The notes: a model not told the origin generated them from the letters alone. DNA of 64,000 bases from JBBROS01 sp965217935 (GCA_965217935.1 OZ244581.1:124001-188000); one strand, 5' to 3'; shown: positions 17,180-26,284, numbered from the stretch's first letter. Numbers and translations are program-made.

Positions 17180-17460
17180 CGCGCCGGCAAGGGCACACAG
17201 ATCGATCAGGTGACGGCAATCGGCCTCGGCAAACGAAAGCCTTTCCGTCGTGCGGATCGCGCTTCAGCCCTCCTGGACCTGCAGGACCAAATCGTTGAAG
17301 CCGCGCCGCGTGTCCGCGTGACCCGTCGCCAGCCACATCCAAACGGTGCTCGGCGCCGGGATCATCGCTGCTCCAGCACGCTGACGGCACGGTAGGCCTT
17401 CGAGGTGTCTCGAAATCGACGAGGCGGCTCCGCCAGAACTGCTTTGACGCTCATTGATCA
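17180..17460 (-). mobile_element. IS66-family TnpB remnant
   Basis: On the minus strand from the ATG at 17365 the translation MIPAPSTVWMWLATGHADTR, followed by RGFNDLVLQVQEG, is the N-terminus of an IS66 orf2 (TnpB) protein. One base is missing at the next codons and the frame continues LKRDPHDGKAFVCRGR before homology stops. The preceding ~90 bp hold a short frame that may be the end of orf1. No terminal repeats are visible. It is a truncated, frameshifted relic. Confidence 0.65.
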
Positions 17461-17612
17461 CATCGCCATCGGCTGGCAAGACATGCCATGAGCAGCTCTG
17501 ATCCCGCGCTCTCGCGCCGCGCTGTCGTCGGCTCCGTCGGCCCCGCCATAGCGGCTGTCGGCACAGCGCGTTGGCACAAAGCGATGCGGCACATCTAAAA
17601 AGGAGAAGCTTG

Positions 17613-17943
17613 GTGCCACGGCCTGCCGCGATCACCTTCGATGTATATGGCACGCTGACCCAGTGGGATCAGGCGCTCGCAGCCGCCATGGGTGACATTC
17701 TCAACACGCACGAGCACTCCGAAGCCGACGTTAAGCTCGCAGCCAGCGCCTGCAACGCTGAAGCGCTTCGGCTGGAAGCGATTGGCGCATTCCGCTCGTA
17801 CCGCGCCATTTTGCTCGATGCGCTGCGTCCGGCACTGGCGACCGCCGGACTTGCACCGACGCCTGCTGATGAGGAGATGCTAATCCACCGGCTTAGCCGC
17901 GTGCCCCCTTTCCCCGAGGTTCCGAGCGTTCTCGCCGAGTTAG
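17613..17943 (+). pseudogene. Haloacid dehalogenase type II, 5' half (split by an IS)
   Basis: Starts at a GTG preceded by AGGAGAAGC. The translation AITFDVYGTLTQWDQAL is HAD motif I, followed by a cap domain ending FPEVPSVLAELG. The frame runs into the ISAzo13-type element and stops at 17958. The missing part resumes at 19262, so the two segments once formed a dehalogenase of about 235 residues. It is distinct from the intact dehalogenase at 11037. Confidence 0.8.
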
Positions 17944-19261
17944 GGCCCGAGCCCAATTAATCGAATCGCGATTGTGGGTAGGAATTCGGTCTGCGGCTCG
18001 TACTAGCGTTGAGAGGTGATCGACACCGCCGCCATTCGAGCCCGCTTTGAAGCCATCGCCCCGTTCCTTGGGGAGCGTGAGCGCCGTCTATGGGCCGCGA
18101 GCGAGGCTTACGCGGCTGGCAGGGGCGGCATCCTGGCGGTGTCGGCGGTGACGGGCATCGCGCGCAGCACGATTGGCCGAGGGCTTGCCGAGTTGGGGCA
18201 TGGCAAGGACCAGATCCCCGGCCGCATCCGCCGCCCGGGCGGCGGGCGCAAGCCGAAGACCGAGACCGAACCCGGCCTGCTCGACGCACTGTCCGAGCTG
18301 GTGCAATCGGCCATCCGCGGCGATCCCGAGGCAGCGCTGCTCTGGGTCAGCCGGAGCCAGCGTCATCTGGTCCGCGCCTTGGCCGAGCGCGGCTTCACTG
18401 CCGGGCAGAAGCTGGTCGGGCGGCTGCTGAAGCGGCTGGGGTTCAGCCTGCAGGCCAACAGCAAGACACGCGAAGGCGCCAGCCATCCCGACCGCGACGC
18501 GCAGTTCGAGCACATCAACACCCAGGTGCAGGCGTTCCAGGCGGCCAAGCAGCCGGCGATCTCGGTCGACACCAAGAAAAAGGAGGTGGTCGGCGATTTC
18601 AAGAACGCCGGGCGCGAGTTGCGGCCCCGCGGTCAGCCCGAGCCGGTGCGGGTGCACGACTTCATCCTGCCTGAGCTCGGCAAGGTGGCGCCATACGGCG
18701 TCTATGACATCGCCGCCAATGCCGGCTGGATCAATCTCGGGATCACCAGCGACACTGCAACGTTCGCTGTGGAAAGCATCCGGCGCTGGTGGCGGGAACT
18801 CGGCCAGGCGCGCTATCCCGAGAGCACGCGGCTGCTGATCACGGCCGACTGCGGCGGCAGCAACGGGGCGCGGGTGCGGCTGTGGAAGACCGAGTTGCAG
18901 ACGCTCGCCGACCAGACCGGCCTGTCGATCACGGTGGCGCACCTGCCGCCCGGCGCCAGCAAGTGGAACCGCATCGAGCACCGACTGTTCGCATTCATCA
19001 CCCAGAACTGGCGCGGCAAGCCGCTGCTGACGCATCAAGTCATCGTCCAGCTGATCGCCAGCACGACGACACGGACTGGACTCACCGTCCAATGCAGGCT
19101 CGATGAGAACACCTACCAGAAGGGCGCCAAGGTCTCCGACGCGCAGATCGCCAGCCTCAATATCACCCCAGCCGAGCTTCATGGCGAGTGGAACTACACC
19201 ATCGCTCCCCGAACCACCCGCACCTGACGCGGTTGTTTCAGCTCAGGCACTTAGCTCGGAC
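17944..19261 (+). mobile_element. ISAzo13-type insertion sequence
   Basis: About 1.3-kb element inserted in a haloacid dehalogenase gene. The ends are imperfect inverted repeats sharing the core CCGAGC (GGCCCGAGC on the left; GGTCCGAGC on the complement of the right). The exact boundary and target duplication are uncertain by a few bases. It contains one full-length transposase gene. Confidence 0.7.
18016..19227 (+). CDS. ISAzo13-type DDE transposase
   Basis: 403 residues from a GTG start. The N-terminal helix-turn-helix region (ILAVSAVTGIARSTIGRGL) is followed by the DDE domain: SVDTKKKEVVG (first Asp), LLITADCGGSNGARVRLWK (second Asp) and PPGASKWNRIEHRLFAFI (Glu), with the block YGVYDIAANAGWINLGI between them. 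These are hallmarks of the ISAzo13 (Rhodopirellula-transposase) family. The frame is complete and could be active. Confidence 0.9.
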   Translation: MIDTAAIRARFEAIAPFLGERERRLWAASEAYAAGRGGILAVSAVTGIARSTIGRGLAELGHGKDQIPGRIRRPGGGRKPKTETEPGLLDALSELVQSAIRGDPEAALLWVSRSQRHLVRALAERGFTAGQKLVGRLLKRLGFSLQANSKTREGASHPDRDAQFEHINTQVQAFQAAKQPAISVDTKKKEVVGDFKNAGRELRPRGQPEPVRVHDFILPELGKVAPYGVYDIAANAGWINLGITSDTATFAVESIRRWWRELGQARYPESTRLLITADCGGSNGARVRLWKTELQTLADQTGLSITVAHLPPGASKWNRIEHRLFAFITQNWRGKPLLTHQVIVQLIASTTTRTGLTVQCRLDENTYQKGAKVSDAQIASLNITPAELHGEWNYTIAPRTTRT

Positions 19262-19601
19262 CTTTAGGCTCTCGCCCGTCAGCAACAGCGACGATGATTT
19301 CCTGAAGGGCACGCTGCAGGGCTTGGGACCGGTTTTCGCCACTACCGTGACTGCCGAACAGGCGCAGGCATACAAACCTAATCCGCGTCTGTTCCGCTTC
19401 GCGCTCAAGAAGCTCGGAGTTGAGCCGAGACAGCCCCTTCATGTGGCAATCGGGGTCTTTCCCGACCTTGCCGTCTGTTCCGCGCTCGGCATTTCCGTGG
19501 TTTGGGTGAATCGCAGAAACGAGAGCCTATAGGCGGGGCTAGAGCCCGTCGCGGTGATCGAAAATCTTGCCGCTCTACCGGGGATCGTGGCCGCGCTCTG
19601 A
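19262..19601 (+). pseudogene. Haloacid dehalogenase type II, 3' half (split by an IS)
   Basis: Continues the dehalogenase at 17613. SNSDDDFLKGTLQGLG is motif II, YKPNPRLFRFALKKLGV the Lys motif, and HVAIGVFPDLAVCSALGISVVW corresponds to motif IV. After NRRNESL a TAG at 19530-19532 interrupts, but the same frame goes on AGLEPVAVIENLAALPGIV to a natural TGA at 19601. So besides the IS there is a second, point lesion. Confidence 0.75.
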
Positions 19602-19765
19602 AGAGCTTGGCTGTTCGAGGCTCCGCAGGAACACGGCTTGAGCGCCGCTTTGGACGCAGTGAAGGCGGCCGGCCGCCGACTGCCGCGCTCGCCCGGCGCC
19701 TCGACCTGACCATCCCCCGTTACGGTGGACACCTCGCGTAAGCTCCTGCGGGAGCGGAGGTGCCG

Positions 19766-20082
19766 ATGATGACGAAGAAAACTCGACGAGAGTTCACGGA
19801 CGAGTTCAAGCGCGAGGCGGTGGTCCTGTTGCGGGACAGCGGGCGGCCGCTGCGCAGGTGGCGGCCGAACTGGGCCTGGAGCCATCGATGCTGCGGCGCT
19901 GGCGCAGCCTGGCCAACGGAGCGGGACAGGCAGCGTCCGTGGTCCGGCCTGACGCCGCTGCGGTCCCTGCGACGGTCGAGCAGCTTGAGATCCGGCACCT
20001 GCGCCGGGAGCTGGAGCGGGCGCAAATGGAGCGCGACATCCTAAAAAAAGCAGTCGGCATCTTCTCGAGCCCGCCGAGATGA
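19766..20082 (+). pseudogene. IS3 transposase OrfA, frameshifted copy
   Basis: HTH protein of IS3 elements (TRREFTDEFKREAVVLLRDS, then the second helix-turn-helix ELGLEPSMLRRWRSLANG). Compared with the intact copy at 45203, one A is missing at about 19850, so the product would end in a shifted frame after ~30 residues. OrfA normally binds the IS ends and is needed for the OrfAB fusion. Confidence 0.85.
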
Positions 20083-20945
20083 GGTTCCGTTTCATCGAGG
20101 AACACCGCGAGGTGTTCCTCGTGCGGGTGATGTGCTCGGTGCTGCGGGTCAGCGCCAGCGGCTACTATGCGTGGCGCGGCCGGCCCGAGAGCGCCCGCGC
20201 CCAGGCGAACAAGGCGCTGGTCGAGGACATTCGCCGCGTGCACGCCAGCAGCCGGCGCCGCTACGGCAGCCCGCGCGTGCATGCGTCCCTGCGGGCCGAG
20301 GGCAAGCGGGTGGGGTGCAACCGCGTGGCGCGGCTCATGCGCACGCACGGCATCCAGGCGCGCCGTCGGCGGGCGTTCCGCAAGACCACGGACAGCAATC
20401 ATGCCTTCCCGCCTGCCCCCAACCTGCTGGACCGGCAGTTCGCGTCCGCGGTCGCGCCAAACCAGGTCTGGCTGGCTGACTTGACCTACATCGCCACCGG
20501 CGAGGGGTGGCTCTACCTGGCCGCCATCATGGACCTGTTCTCGCGCAAGATCATCGGCTGGGCCATGAACGAGACCATGCCGCAGGAGTTGACCCTGGCG
20601 GCGCTGAACATGGCCATCACCAACCGGAAACCCTGCCCGGGGCTGCTGCACCACTCGGACCGCGGCAGCCAATTCGCAGCACACGCCTACCGCCGCGTGC
20701 TGGACGAGCATGGGATGCGGTGCTCGATGAGCCGCAAGGGGAACTGCTGGGACAACGCGCTCATGGAGAGCTTTTTCGGCGGCCTCAAGACCGAGCTGGA
20801 CGGCGACGGCCCGTTCCACACCCGGCAGGCAGCGCGCACGGCCCTGTTCCGGGCCATTGAGGGCTGGCACAACCGCGAGCGCCTCCACTCGGGCATCGGC
20901 TACATGACGCCGGTCAACAAGGAACAGCTCGCCGCGGCCGCGTAG
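20079..20945 (+). CDS. IS3-family transposase OrfB (DDE integrase)
   Basis: 288 residues. The N-terminal HTH_21 region (YYAWRGRPESARAQANKAL) is followed by the rve integrase core with DDE motifs in VWLADLTYIATGEGW (D), LLHHSDRGSQFAAHAY (D) and CWDNALMESFFGGLKTE (E). Its ATG overlaps the OrfA stop (ATGA). The protein is intact even though OrfA in this copy is broken. Confidence 0.93.
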   Translation: MRFRFIEEHREVFLVRVMCSVLRVSASGYYAWRGRPESARAQANKALVEDIRRVHASSRRRYGSPRVHASLRAEGKRVGCNRVARLMRTHGIQARRRRAFRKTTDSNHAFPPAPNLLDRQFASAVAPNQVWLADLTYIATGEGWLYLAAIMDLFSRKIIGWAMNETMPQELTLAALNMAITNRKPCPGLLHHSDRGSQFAAHAYRRVLDEHGMRCSMSRKGNCWDNALMESFFGGLKTELDGDGPFHTRQAARTALFRAIEGWHNRERLHSGIGYMTPVNKEQLAAAA

Positions 20946-20981
20946 GCCATAACCCGTGTCCACCGTAACGGGGGATGGTCA

Positions 20982-21687
20982 CTTCCGCCAACGTGGAAGC
21001 TAGATAGGTGTAGACGGCGAACATTCCGCCAAACCCGACCGCGCCGATCGCCAGCGTCAGCCATACCTGGCTCCGCCGGAGCGCCCCGAGTTCACGTAAC
21101 GGTGAGGCGTCCCGCTCCGGCCGGTCGCGGGCCACGACGGACATCAGGAACGCCACGGTCAGGAGCGCGAGCGCCGCGACGACGCCGAATCCTGAGCGCC
21201 AGCCCAGCCGTCGGCCAAGCAGGTTGGCGAGCGGCGCGCCGACAACGGTGGCGACGGTCAGGCCGAGCATTACGCGCCCGATCGCCGCCGTCCTACGCGC
21301 GGGGCTGGCCATGCCCGCAGCAACCAGGGCGGCGATGCCGAAGTAGGCGCCGTGCGGCAGGCCTGTCAGGAGTCGCAGCGCAAGCAGACAGCCGAAGGTC
21401 GACGCGAGCGCGCTCAAACCATTGCCCAGCGCGAACCAGGCCATCATCGCCACCAAAAGCGTGCGCCGGCCCACCCGGGCGCCTAAGACGGCGAACAGCG
21501 GCGCCCCCACCACGACGCCCAGCGCATAGGCGCTGATCACATGGCCGCCGGTCGGCGCGTCCACGCCCATACCGTGGCTGAAATCGGGCAAAAGGCTCAT
21601 TGTGGCGAACTCGGCCGTCCCGATAGCGAAGCCGCCGAGCGCCAGCGCCGCATGGACGAGGCCAGGCGGGCTGGAGCGCGGCGACAT
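20982..21687 (-). pseudogene. MFS transporter, C-terminus removed by IS3 copy 1
   Basis: Starts MSPRSSPPGLVHAALALGGF, 4 bp after the stop of the NAD(P)-binding gene upstream. It shows DHA1-type features: AIGTAEFATMSLLPD in TM1, GARVGRRTLLVAMMAW after TM2 (motif A) and TGLPHGAYFGIAALVAAGM. About eight transmembrane segments remain. The coding frame then enters the IS (LASTLAEV) and the last ~150 residues are absent from the window. It was probably an efflux pump under control of the divergent TetR regulator. Confidence 0.82.
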
Positions 21688-21691
21688 CGGC

Positions 21692-22315
21692 TCAGTAGGC
21701 GACGGAGAAGCGCGCGCGGGAGTGCTTGGGCGCCTCCGCCTCGTCCAGCATCGCAACCGCGTAGTCCTGGATCGAGATCCGGCTCTGACCGTCGGGCCCC
21801 GTCATCAAGCGGTCCCCGCCGACGCGGTACTTTCCAGTGCGCTCGCCCGGAGCGAGCATTGCGGCAGGGCTGACAAACACCCAGTCCAGCTCGGGCTCGC
21901 CGCGCAACTGATCGAAGAAGGCCGCCGTCTTGAGCGCTCCGTTCTTCCACTCGGCGGGGAAATCGGGTTGGTCGAGAAGGCGCCGGCCGGGCTCCACCTC
22001 TAACGTGCCGGCGCCACCCACGACCTGGAGGCGTTGGACGCCCGATCGCTTGACTCCATCGATGATAGACTGCGTTCCGCCATCGCTTTGGTTCTTGCCG
22101 GGGTTGTAAGCGCTGATCACGACGTCATGCCCGGCGACCAGCGGAGCGAGCACCGCAGGCTGTGTCGCATCGCCCTTCGCCGCCTTGAGCCTGGGGTGGG
22201 CGGGCAGTTTCCCGGGATCAGCGACGACCGCCGTGACCTCGTGTCCCCGGTCAAGCGCCTCGGACAGGATCCCGCTCCCGACGAAACCTGTTGCTCCGAT
22301 AATCGCGATCTTCAT
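21692..22315 (-). CDS. NAD(P)-binding oxidoreductase, NmrA/SDR-a type
   Basis: 207 residues starting MKIAIIGATGFVGSGILSEA, the Rossmann GxxGxxG motif of NAD(P)H-binding proteins. Then come HDVVISAYNPG, VVGGAGTLEV and PAAMLAPGERTGKYRVGGD, typical of the YwnB-like group. No catalytic Tyr-x3-Lys is evident, so it may be a redox-sensing or reductase protein. Upstream of the MFS gene and divergent from TetR, with an operator between them. Confidence 0.85.
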   Translation of the reverse strand: MKIAIIGATGFVGSGILSEALDRGHEVTAVVADPGKLPAHPRLKAAKGDATQPAVLAPLVAGHDVVISAYNPGKNQSDGGTQSIIDGVKRSGVQRLQVVGGAGTLEVEPGRRLLDQPDFPAEWKNGALKTAAFFDQLRGEPELDWVFVSPAAMLAPGERTGKYRVGGDRLMTGPDGQSRISIQDYAVAMLDEAEAPKHSRARFSVAY

Positions 22316-22339
22316 ATGACCAATCCCTTGCTCGACTTG

Positions 22340-22353
22340 ATAGACCGGTCTAT
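22340..22353. promoter_or_regulatory. TetR operator palindrome
   Basis: A perfect 14-bp palindrome, ATAGACCGGTCTAT, lies in the 76-bp gap between the NAD(P)-binding gene and the tetR gene. Position and symmetry fit a TetR dimer site controlling both directions. This is the strongest operator in the window. Confidence 0.7.
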
Positions 22354-22391
22354 CTATCCGGCTTAGCGGGAAGGTCAAGCGAAGTACGAGC

Positions 22392-23015
22392 ATGGAGGGG
22401 TTGAAGCCCAGTCAGCGCGGCCAAGGCGGTCGGGAGCGCCTGCTTGCGACGGCGCGCGACCTGTTCACGCGCCATGGTGCAGCGAACGTGGGCATCAACG
22501 ACGTGACGGCATGCGCCGGCGTCGCCCGCATGACGCTCTATAATAATTTCCCGTCCAAGGAGGCTTTGACCTTGGCTGTCTACAAGGAGATGGTTGAGGA
22601 AACTTTAGACACTATTAGGACATTAGACACTGTCGGAATGCTCGAAGAGGAGCGCGTGCTCGCGATCTTTGACCATTTTGACAGAGCCGCGCGAAACTCG
22701 GACCACCGAGGGTGCCCGTTCGTTCACGCGAGTCTTCAGACGATGGAGCCGAACGGTCCAATTTACGCTCTTGTCCAATCGTACAAGCGCGCTTTGCGGG
22801 AACACATCCTTACCCTGCTGGAAGAGACTCGCTCAAATCGCGGCGAGATCGCGGACGCGATCCTCATCTTGCTCGATGGCGCGGTCATCGAGGCTTACGT
22901 CAAAAGCGTCGCCAATTCCAGCCGATCGGCCAAATATGCTGCCGAAATTCTTTTGAAATCAATCCCGGCGTCTCCAGACCAACAAGTCATGGCAGAATCA
23001 AGAGCGAGCCAATAG
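22392..23015 (+). CDS. TetR family transcriptional regulator
   Basis: 207 residues. The HTH region is RERLLATARDLFTRHGAANV, then DVTACAGVARMTLYNNFPSK, the usual TetR recognition helix. The C-terminal ligand domain includes RNSDHRGCPFVHASLQ, a block with a Cys seen in TetR proteins that sense electrophiles or quinones (inference). Codon use is less GC-rich than its neighbours, suggesting later acquisition. It faces the NAD(P)-binding/MFS pair across the palindrome at 22340. Confidence 0.9.
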   Translation: MEGLKPSQRGQGGRERLLATARDLFTRHGAANVGINDVTACAGVARMTLYNNFPSKEALTLAVYKEMVEETLDTIRTLDTVGMLEEERVLAIFDHFDRAARNSDHRGCPFVHASLQTMEPNGPIYALVQSYKRALREHILTLLEETRSNRGEIADAILILLDGAVIEAYVKSVANSSRSAKYAAEILLKSIPASPDQQVMAESRASQ

Positions 23016-23191
23016 CGGCTCTCCTATGAACCTGCGTTCAATACTTCTCGATCCTGGAACCATGATTAGGCCCCGCTTCTTCCTTGTCGGCCCGGACGGC
23101 GGCTAGATTCACGGCCAGGTCCTCTCGGCCGACGGCGCCTTCGCCTGAGAGATCGAGCGGACTCTTCCGCAAAGCTTGAAAGGATTTCGAC

Positions 23192-23941
23192 ATGGCTCTC
23201 TCTTCCGCCCAAAAACCCCGCGTCGCGGTCGTCACCGGCGCATCGCACGGCATCGGCGCGTCCGTAGCGGAGCGTCTCGCGGCGGACGGCCTGGCGGTCG
23301 TGGTCAACTACTCCCGCGGCGCGGACGCCGCTCAGGCGCTCGTCGACAAGATCAGGCAGGCTGGAGGCACGGCGAGTGCGGTCCAGGCGGACGTCGCCGA
23401 TCCGGCCGCGGTGAAGGCGATGTTCGACGCCGCCGAGCACGATCATGGCGGCATAGACGTTCTGGTGAACAACGCCGGCGTCATGAAGCTCGCCCCGATC
23501 GCGAAGGCCGACGACGAGTTGTTCGACCAGCACGTCGCGGTCAACCTGAAGGGCGTGTTCAACTGCCTGCGCGAGGCTGGCCAGCGCATGCGGGACGGCG
23601 GACGGGTGGTCAGCCTCTCCTCCAGCGTGGTTGGGCTCTAACAGCCGACCTACGGAGTCTATGCCGCGACCAAGGCCGGCGTGGAGGCGATGACGCACAT
23701 CTTCGCCAAAGAGATGCTGGGCCGAAACATAACCGTCAACGTGATCGCGCCGGGGCCGGTCGACACGCCGCTGTTCACCGAAGGCAAGACCCCCGAGCAG
23801 ATCGCCGGCATCGCCAAGATGGCGCCGACGGAGCGGATCGGAGAGCCCGTCGACATCGCCAACGCGGTCTCCTTCCTGGTCGGCGCCGACGGGGCCTGGG
23901 TCGACGGACAGATCCTGCGCGTCAACGGCGGGATCATCTGA
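23192..23941 (+). pseudogene. SDR family oxidoreductase with in-frame TAA at an expected Tyr
   Basis: The 249-codon frame is otherwise complete. VVTGASHGIGASVAERLA is the cofactor motif, LVNNAGVMK follows, SLSSSVVGL holds the catalytic Ser, and after a TAA at 23639-23641 the frame resumes with QPTYGVYAATKAGVEAMTH, which contains the catalytic YAATK. Close relatives read VVGLYQPTYGVYAATK, so the stop replaces a Tyr. Truncation here removes the active-site Tyr/Lys. RBS GAAAGGA precedes the ATG. Confidence 0.82.
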
Positions 23942-23971
23942 CGCGCCGTCCCGCTCTTCAAGGAGACTGAA

Positions 23972-24883
23972 ATGCCCAAGACCATCCTGATCACCGGCGC
24001 CTCGAGCGGGTTCGGCGAGTTGACCGCCTACCAGCTCGCCGACGCGGGCCACACGGTCTACGCCTCCATGCGGGGTGTCGCGACGCACAACGCCGACAAG
24101 GCGCAGTCGGCAAAGCGCATTTCCGCCGAGAAGGGCGTCGACATCCACCCGATCGAGCTCGACGTGCAGGACCAGGGCTCGGTCGACGCCGCGGTGGCGC
24201 AGGTGATCGGCGAGCAGGGACGCATCGACGTCCTGATCCACAACGCCGGCCATATGTCGTTCGGCCCCGCCGAGGCGTTCACGCCCGAGCAGCTCGCCCG
24301 CGAGTAAGACGTCAACGTGCTTGGCGCGCACCGGCTGAACCGCGCGGCGCTGCCGCACATGCGCACGGGCGGCGGCGAGCCGCTGATGATCTGGATCGGC
24401 TCGACGAGCACGCGGGGCGGCAGCCCGCCCTATCTCGGACCCTATTTCGCGGCGAAGGCGGCGATGGACTCGCTGGCCGTCACCTACGCAGGCGAACTGG
24501 CGCGTTGGGGCGTCGAGACGGTCATCCTCTCGCCCGGCGTCTACACCACGGGCACCAACCACTTCGCCCATGCCGACACGCCGGACGACACGGCGCGAGA
24601 GGTCGAGTATGCCGGCGGTCCGACCCGGGATTTGGGCGAGCAGGCCAAAAAAGGCGACGAGGCCGTCCAGGTCGACGGCATGGACCCCGCCGACATCGGC
24701 CGCGCGGTCGTGAAGCTTGTGGCCACGCCCTACGGCAAGCGCCCGCTCCGGGTGACGGTGGATCCTACCGACGGCGGCGCCGAGGAGATCAACAAGATCG
24801 GCGACCGCGTCCGCGCCGCCTACCTCGAGCGCGCCAGCATGGGAGACGTCCTGCACCCCGCACGGGCGGCGGCCGCACCATGA
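23972..24883 (+). pseudogene. SDR family oxidoreductase with in-frame TAA at an expected Tyr
   Basis: The 303-codon frame has one internal TAA at 24305-24307. The N-terminus LITGASSGFGELTAYQLADA and LIHNAGHMSFGPAEAFTPEQ precede it; afterwards the same frame gives DVNVLGAHRLNRAALPHM, GSTSTRGGSPPYLGPYFAAK (catalytic YxxxK) and GVETVILSPGVY. Relatives read YDVNVLG, so the stop sits in place of Tyr. The frame ends overlapping the next gene by ATGA. With the gene at 23192 it formed a two-SDR operon. Confidence 0.82.
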
Positions 24884-25033
24884 GGGCGGTCGTCATCCAT
24901 GCGGCCGGCGGTCCGAAGGCGCTCCGCCTGGAGGAGCGCCCGGTCCCGGCGCCGATGTCGGGCGAGGTGCTGATCCGCGTACGGGCCTTCGGCCTGAACC
25001 GCTCGGAGATGTTCACCCGCCAGGGCCACTCGC
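24880..25033 (+). pseudogene. Zinc-type alcohol dehydrogenase/quinone oxidoreductase, 5' fragment
   Basis: Only ~51 codons remain: RAVVIHAAGGPKALRLEERP, then SGEVLIRVRAFGLNRSEMFT, the N-terminal GroES-like part of MDR dehydrogenases. Its ATG overlaps the preceding SDR stop. The IS5 element at 25038 cuts it; the rest is not found beyond the element. Confidence 0.8.
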
Positions 25034-25037
25034 CTAG

Positions 25038-25909
25038 GCTCTGTGACTGAACTGCTTGGCGGCCTGGGCTTGATCCGGTCTGTGACCGTGCCCCCCTGGC
25101 AGGTGTCGAGGCTTTCAGAGAGACACGGTCATGACCAGGACTGGCCTGGACGACGCCCAATGGACGTCGCTGATGCTTGTGATGCAGCAAATCCCACGGG
25201 CATGGAAGCGCGACGAGGCGGCGCTGCGCCGCTTCGTTGAGGCCGCGCTCTGGGTGTGCCGGACGGGCGCGCCGTGGCGTGACCTGCCGGATGCGCTGGG
25301 CTGTTGGGCCAGCATCTACCACCGCTGGCGGCGCTGGTGCGTGCGTGGCTGGTGGAAGCTGGTGTTCGAGGCCTTGCGCCCGAGCCTGCCCGCGGACGGG
25401 CTGTTGCTCCTGGACAGCACCACCTGCAAGGCGCACCGCGCCGCGAGCGGCGCCGCACGCAGCACGGCCGCCGCCGAGGCGCTCGGCCGCAGCCGTGGCG
25501 GGCTGTGCTCCAAACTCCATGCCTGTGTTGACGGCGCGGGCCGGGTCTTGCGGCTGATCGCCAGTCCCGGCCAACACTCGGACCTGCGCTATGCGACCGC
25601 GCTCGCGTCCGGCATCCCGGCCTGCAACGCGGCCCTTGACCAAGGCTACATCTCGGCGCCACTGCGTGCCGCCTATGCGGCAAACGGATGCACGGTCCAT
25701 ACCCCGCCCAGAAAGGGCATGATCGACCCGCCTGCCTGGGAACCCGCCCTGTATGCCAGGCGCCACCATGTCGAGAACCTGTTCGCCCGCATGAAGGATC
25801 AGGGGCGCATCGCACTCCGATGCGACAAAACACGCCAAAGCTGGATGGGCTTCGCTCATCTCGCCGCCACCATGATCAGCTTGCGCCTCGCCCAGTTCAG
25901 TCACAGAGC
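25038..25909 (+). mobile_element. IS5-family element, copy A
   Basis: 872 bp with terminal inverted repeats GCTCTGTGACTGAACT.../...AGTTCAGTCACAGAGC, flanked on both sides by CTAG (25034-25037 and 25910-25913). The same element in the opposite direction lies at 27587-28458. The target and size fit IS5-family elements that choose CTAG/TA sites. Confidence 0.92.
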
Positions 25910-25913
25910 CTAG
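25131..25913 (+). CDS. IS5-family transposase (copy A)
   Basis: 260 residues in one frame. The N-terminal domain (DDAQWTSLMLVMQQIPRAW, GAPWRDLPDALGCWASIYHR) and the DDE domain (LLLLDSTTCKAHRAASG, first Asp; AALDQGYISAPLRAAY, second Asp; RHHVENLFARMKDQGRIALR, Glu) are intact. The stop TAG is not inside the IS: its bases belong to the CTAG target copy, so the gene depends on the target site for termination. Confidence 0.92.
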   Translation: MTRTGLDDAQWTSLMLVMQQIPRAWKRDEAALRRFVEAALWVCRTGAPWRDLPDALGCWASIYHRWRRWCVRGWWKLVFEALRPSLPADGLLLLDSTTCKAHRAASGAARSTAAAEALGRSRGGLCSKLHACVDGAGRVLRLIASPGQHSDLRYATALASGIPACNAALDQGYISAPLRAAYAANGCTVHTPPRKGMIDPPAWEPALYARRHHVENLFARMKDQGRIALRCDKTRQSWMGFAHLAATMISLRLAQFSHRA

Positions 25914-26221
25914 ATTACCTACGGGAAGAGCCAGTTGTTGGAGGGGGCAGCCCCTGTCAGCTTCGCTGACAGGGGAGGCCGCGTTCTGCGTCGAGGCGCT
26001 TGAGGAAGCGCTCGCCCGCCACGGCAAGCCGGAGGTGTTCAACACGGATCAAGGATCGCAGTTCACCGGCCAGGGTTTCACGGGCGTGCTGCTCAAGGCG
26101 GGGGTGGCCATCAGCATGGACGGGAAAGGGGCTTGGGGGGACAACGTGTTCGTTGAGCGGCTTTGGCGGTTGGTCAAGCAGAAAGAGATTTATTTCCGAG
26201 CCTACCACACAGTCGGCGAAG
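25914..26221 (+). pseudogene. IS3-family orfB remnant, left part
   Basis: The plus-strand frame CVEALEEALARHGKPEVFNT, then DQGSQFTGQGFTGVLLKAGV and MDGKGAWGDNVFVERLWRLV, is the core of an IS3 OrfB (second Asp and the Glu of the DDE triad). The start of orfB and all of orfA are missing. Homology ends at HTVGEA where the IS21 element begins; the C-terminus resumes at 30924. Confidence 0.75.
25951..25975. repeat. Perfect hairpin: 11-bp arms, 3-nt loop
   Basis: CCCCTGTCAGC and GCTGACAGGGG flank TTC. Twenty bases of it recur, inverted, inside another IS3 orfB at 26725-26744. It looks like a small palindromic mobile or REP-type sequence rather than part of the orfB gene. Confidence 0.6.
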
Positions 26222-26284
26222 CCCGTTGGTTTTGCTACTGAATTTTGGCCCAGCAGCGGAGTGCGCCCCTGCGGGTGGACAGAA

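Larger units (their letters stand above)
19707..20981 (+). mobile_element. IS3-family insertion sequence, copy 1
   Basis: 1275-bp element bounded by inverted repeats beginning TGACCATCCCCCGTTACGGT and ending in the complement; the 26-bp ends are perfectly inverted. It is nearly identical to copy 2 at 45144-46419: I see one base lost in orfA and one C/T difference in orfB. No matching direct repeat flanks it. Its right end cuts the MFS gene. Confidence 0.93.
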
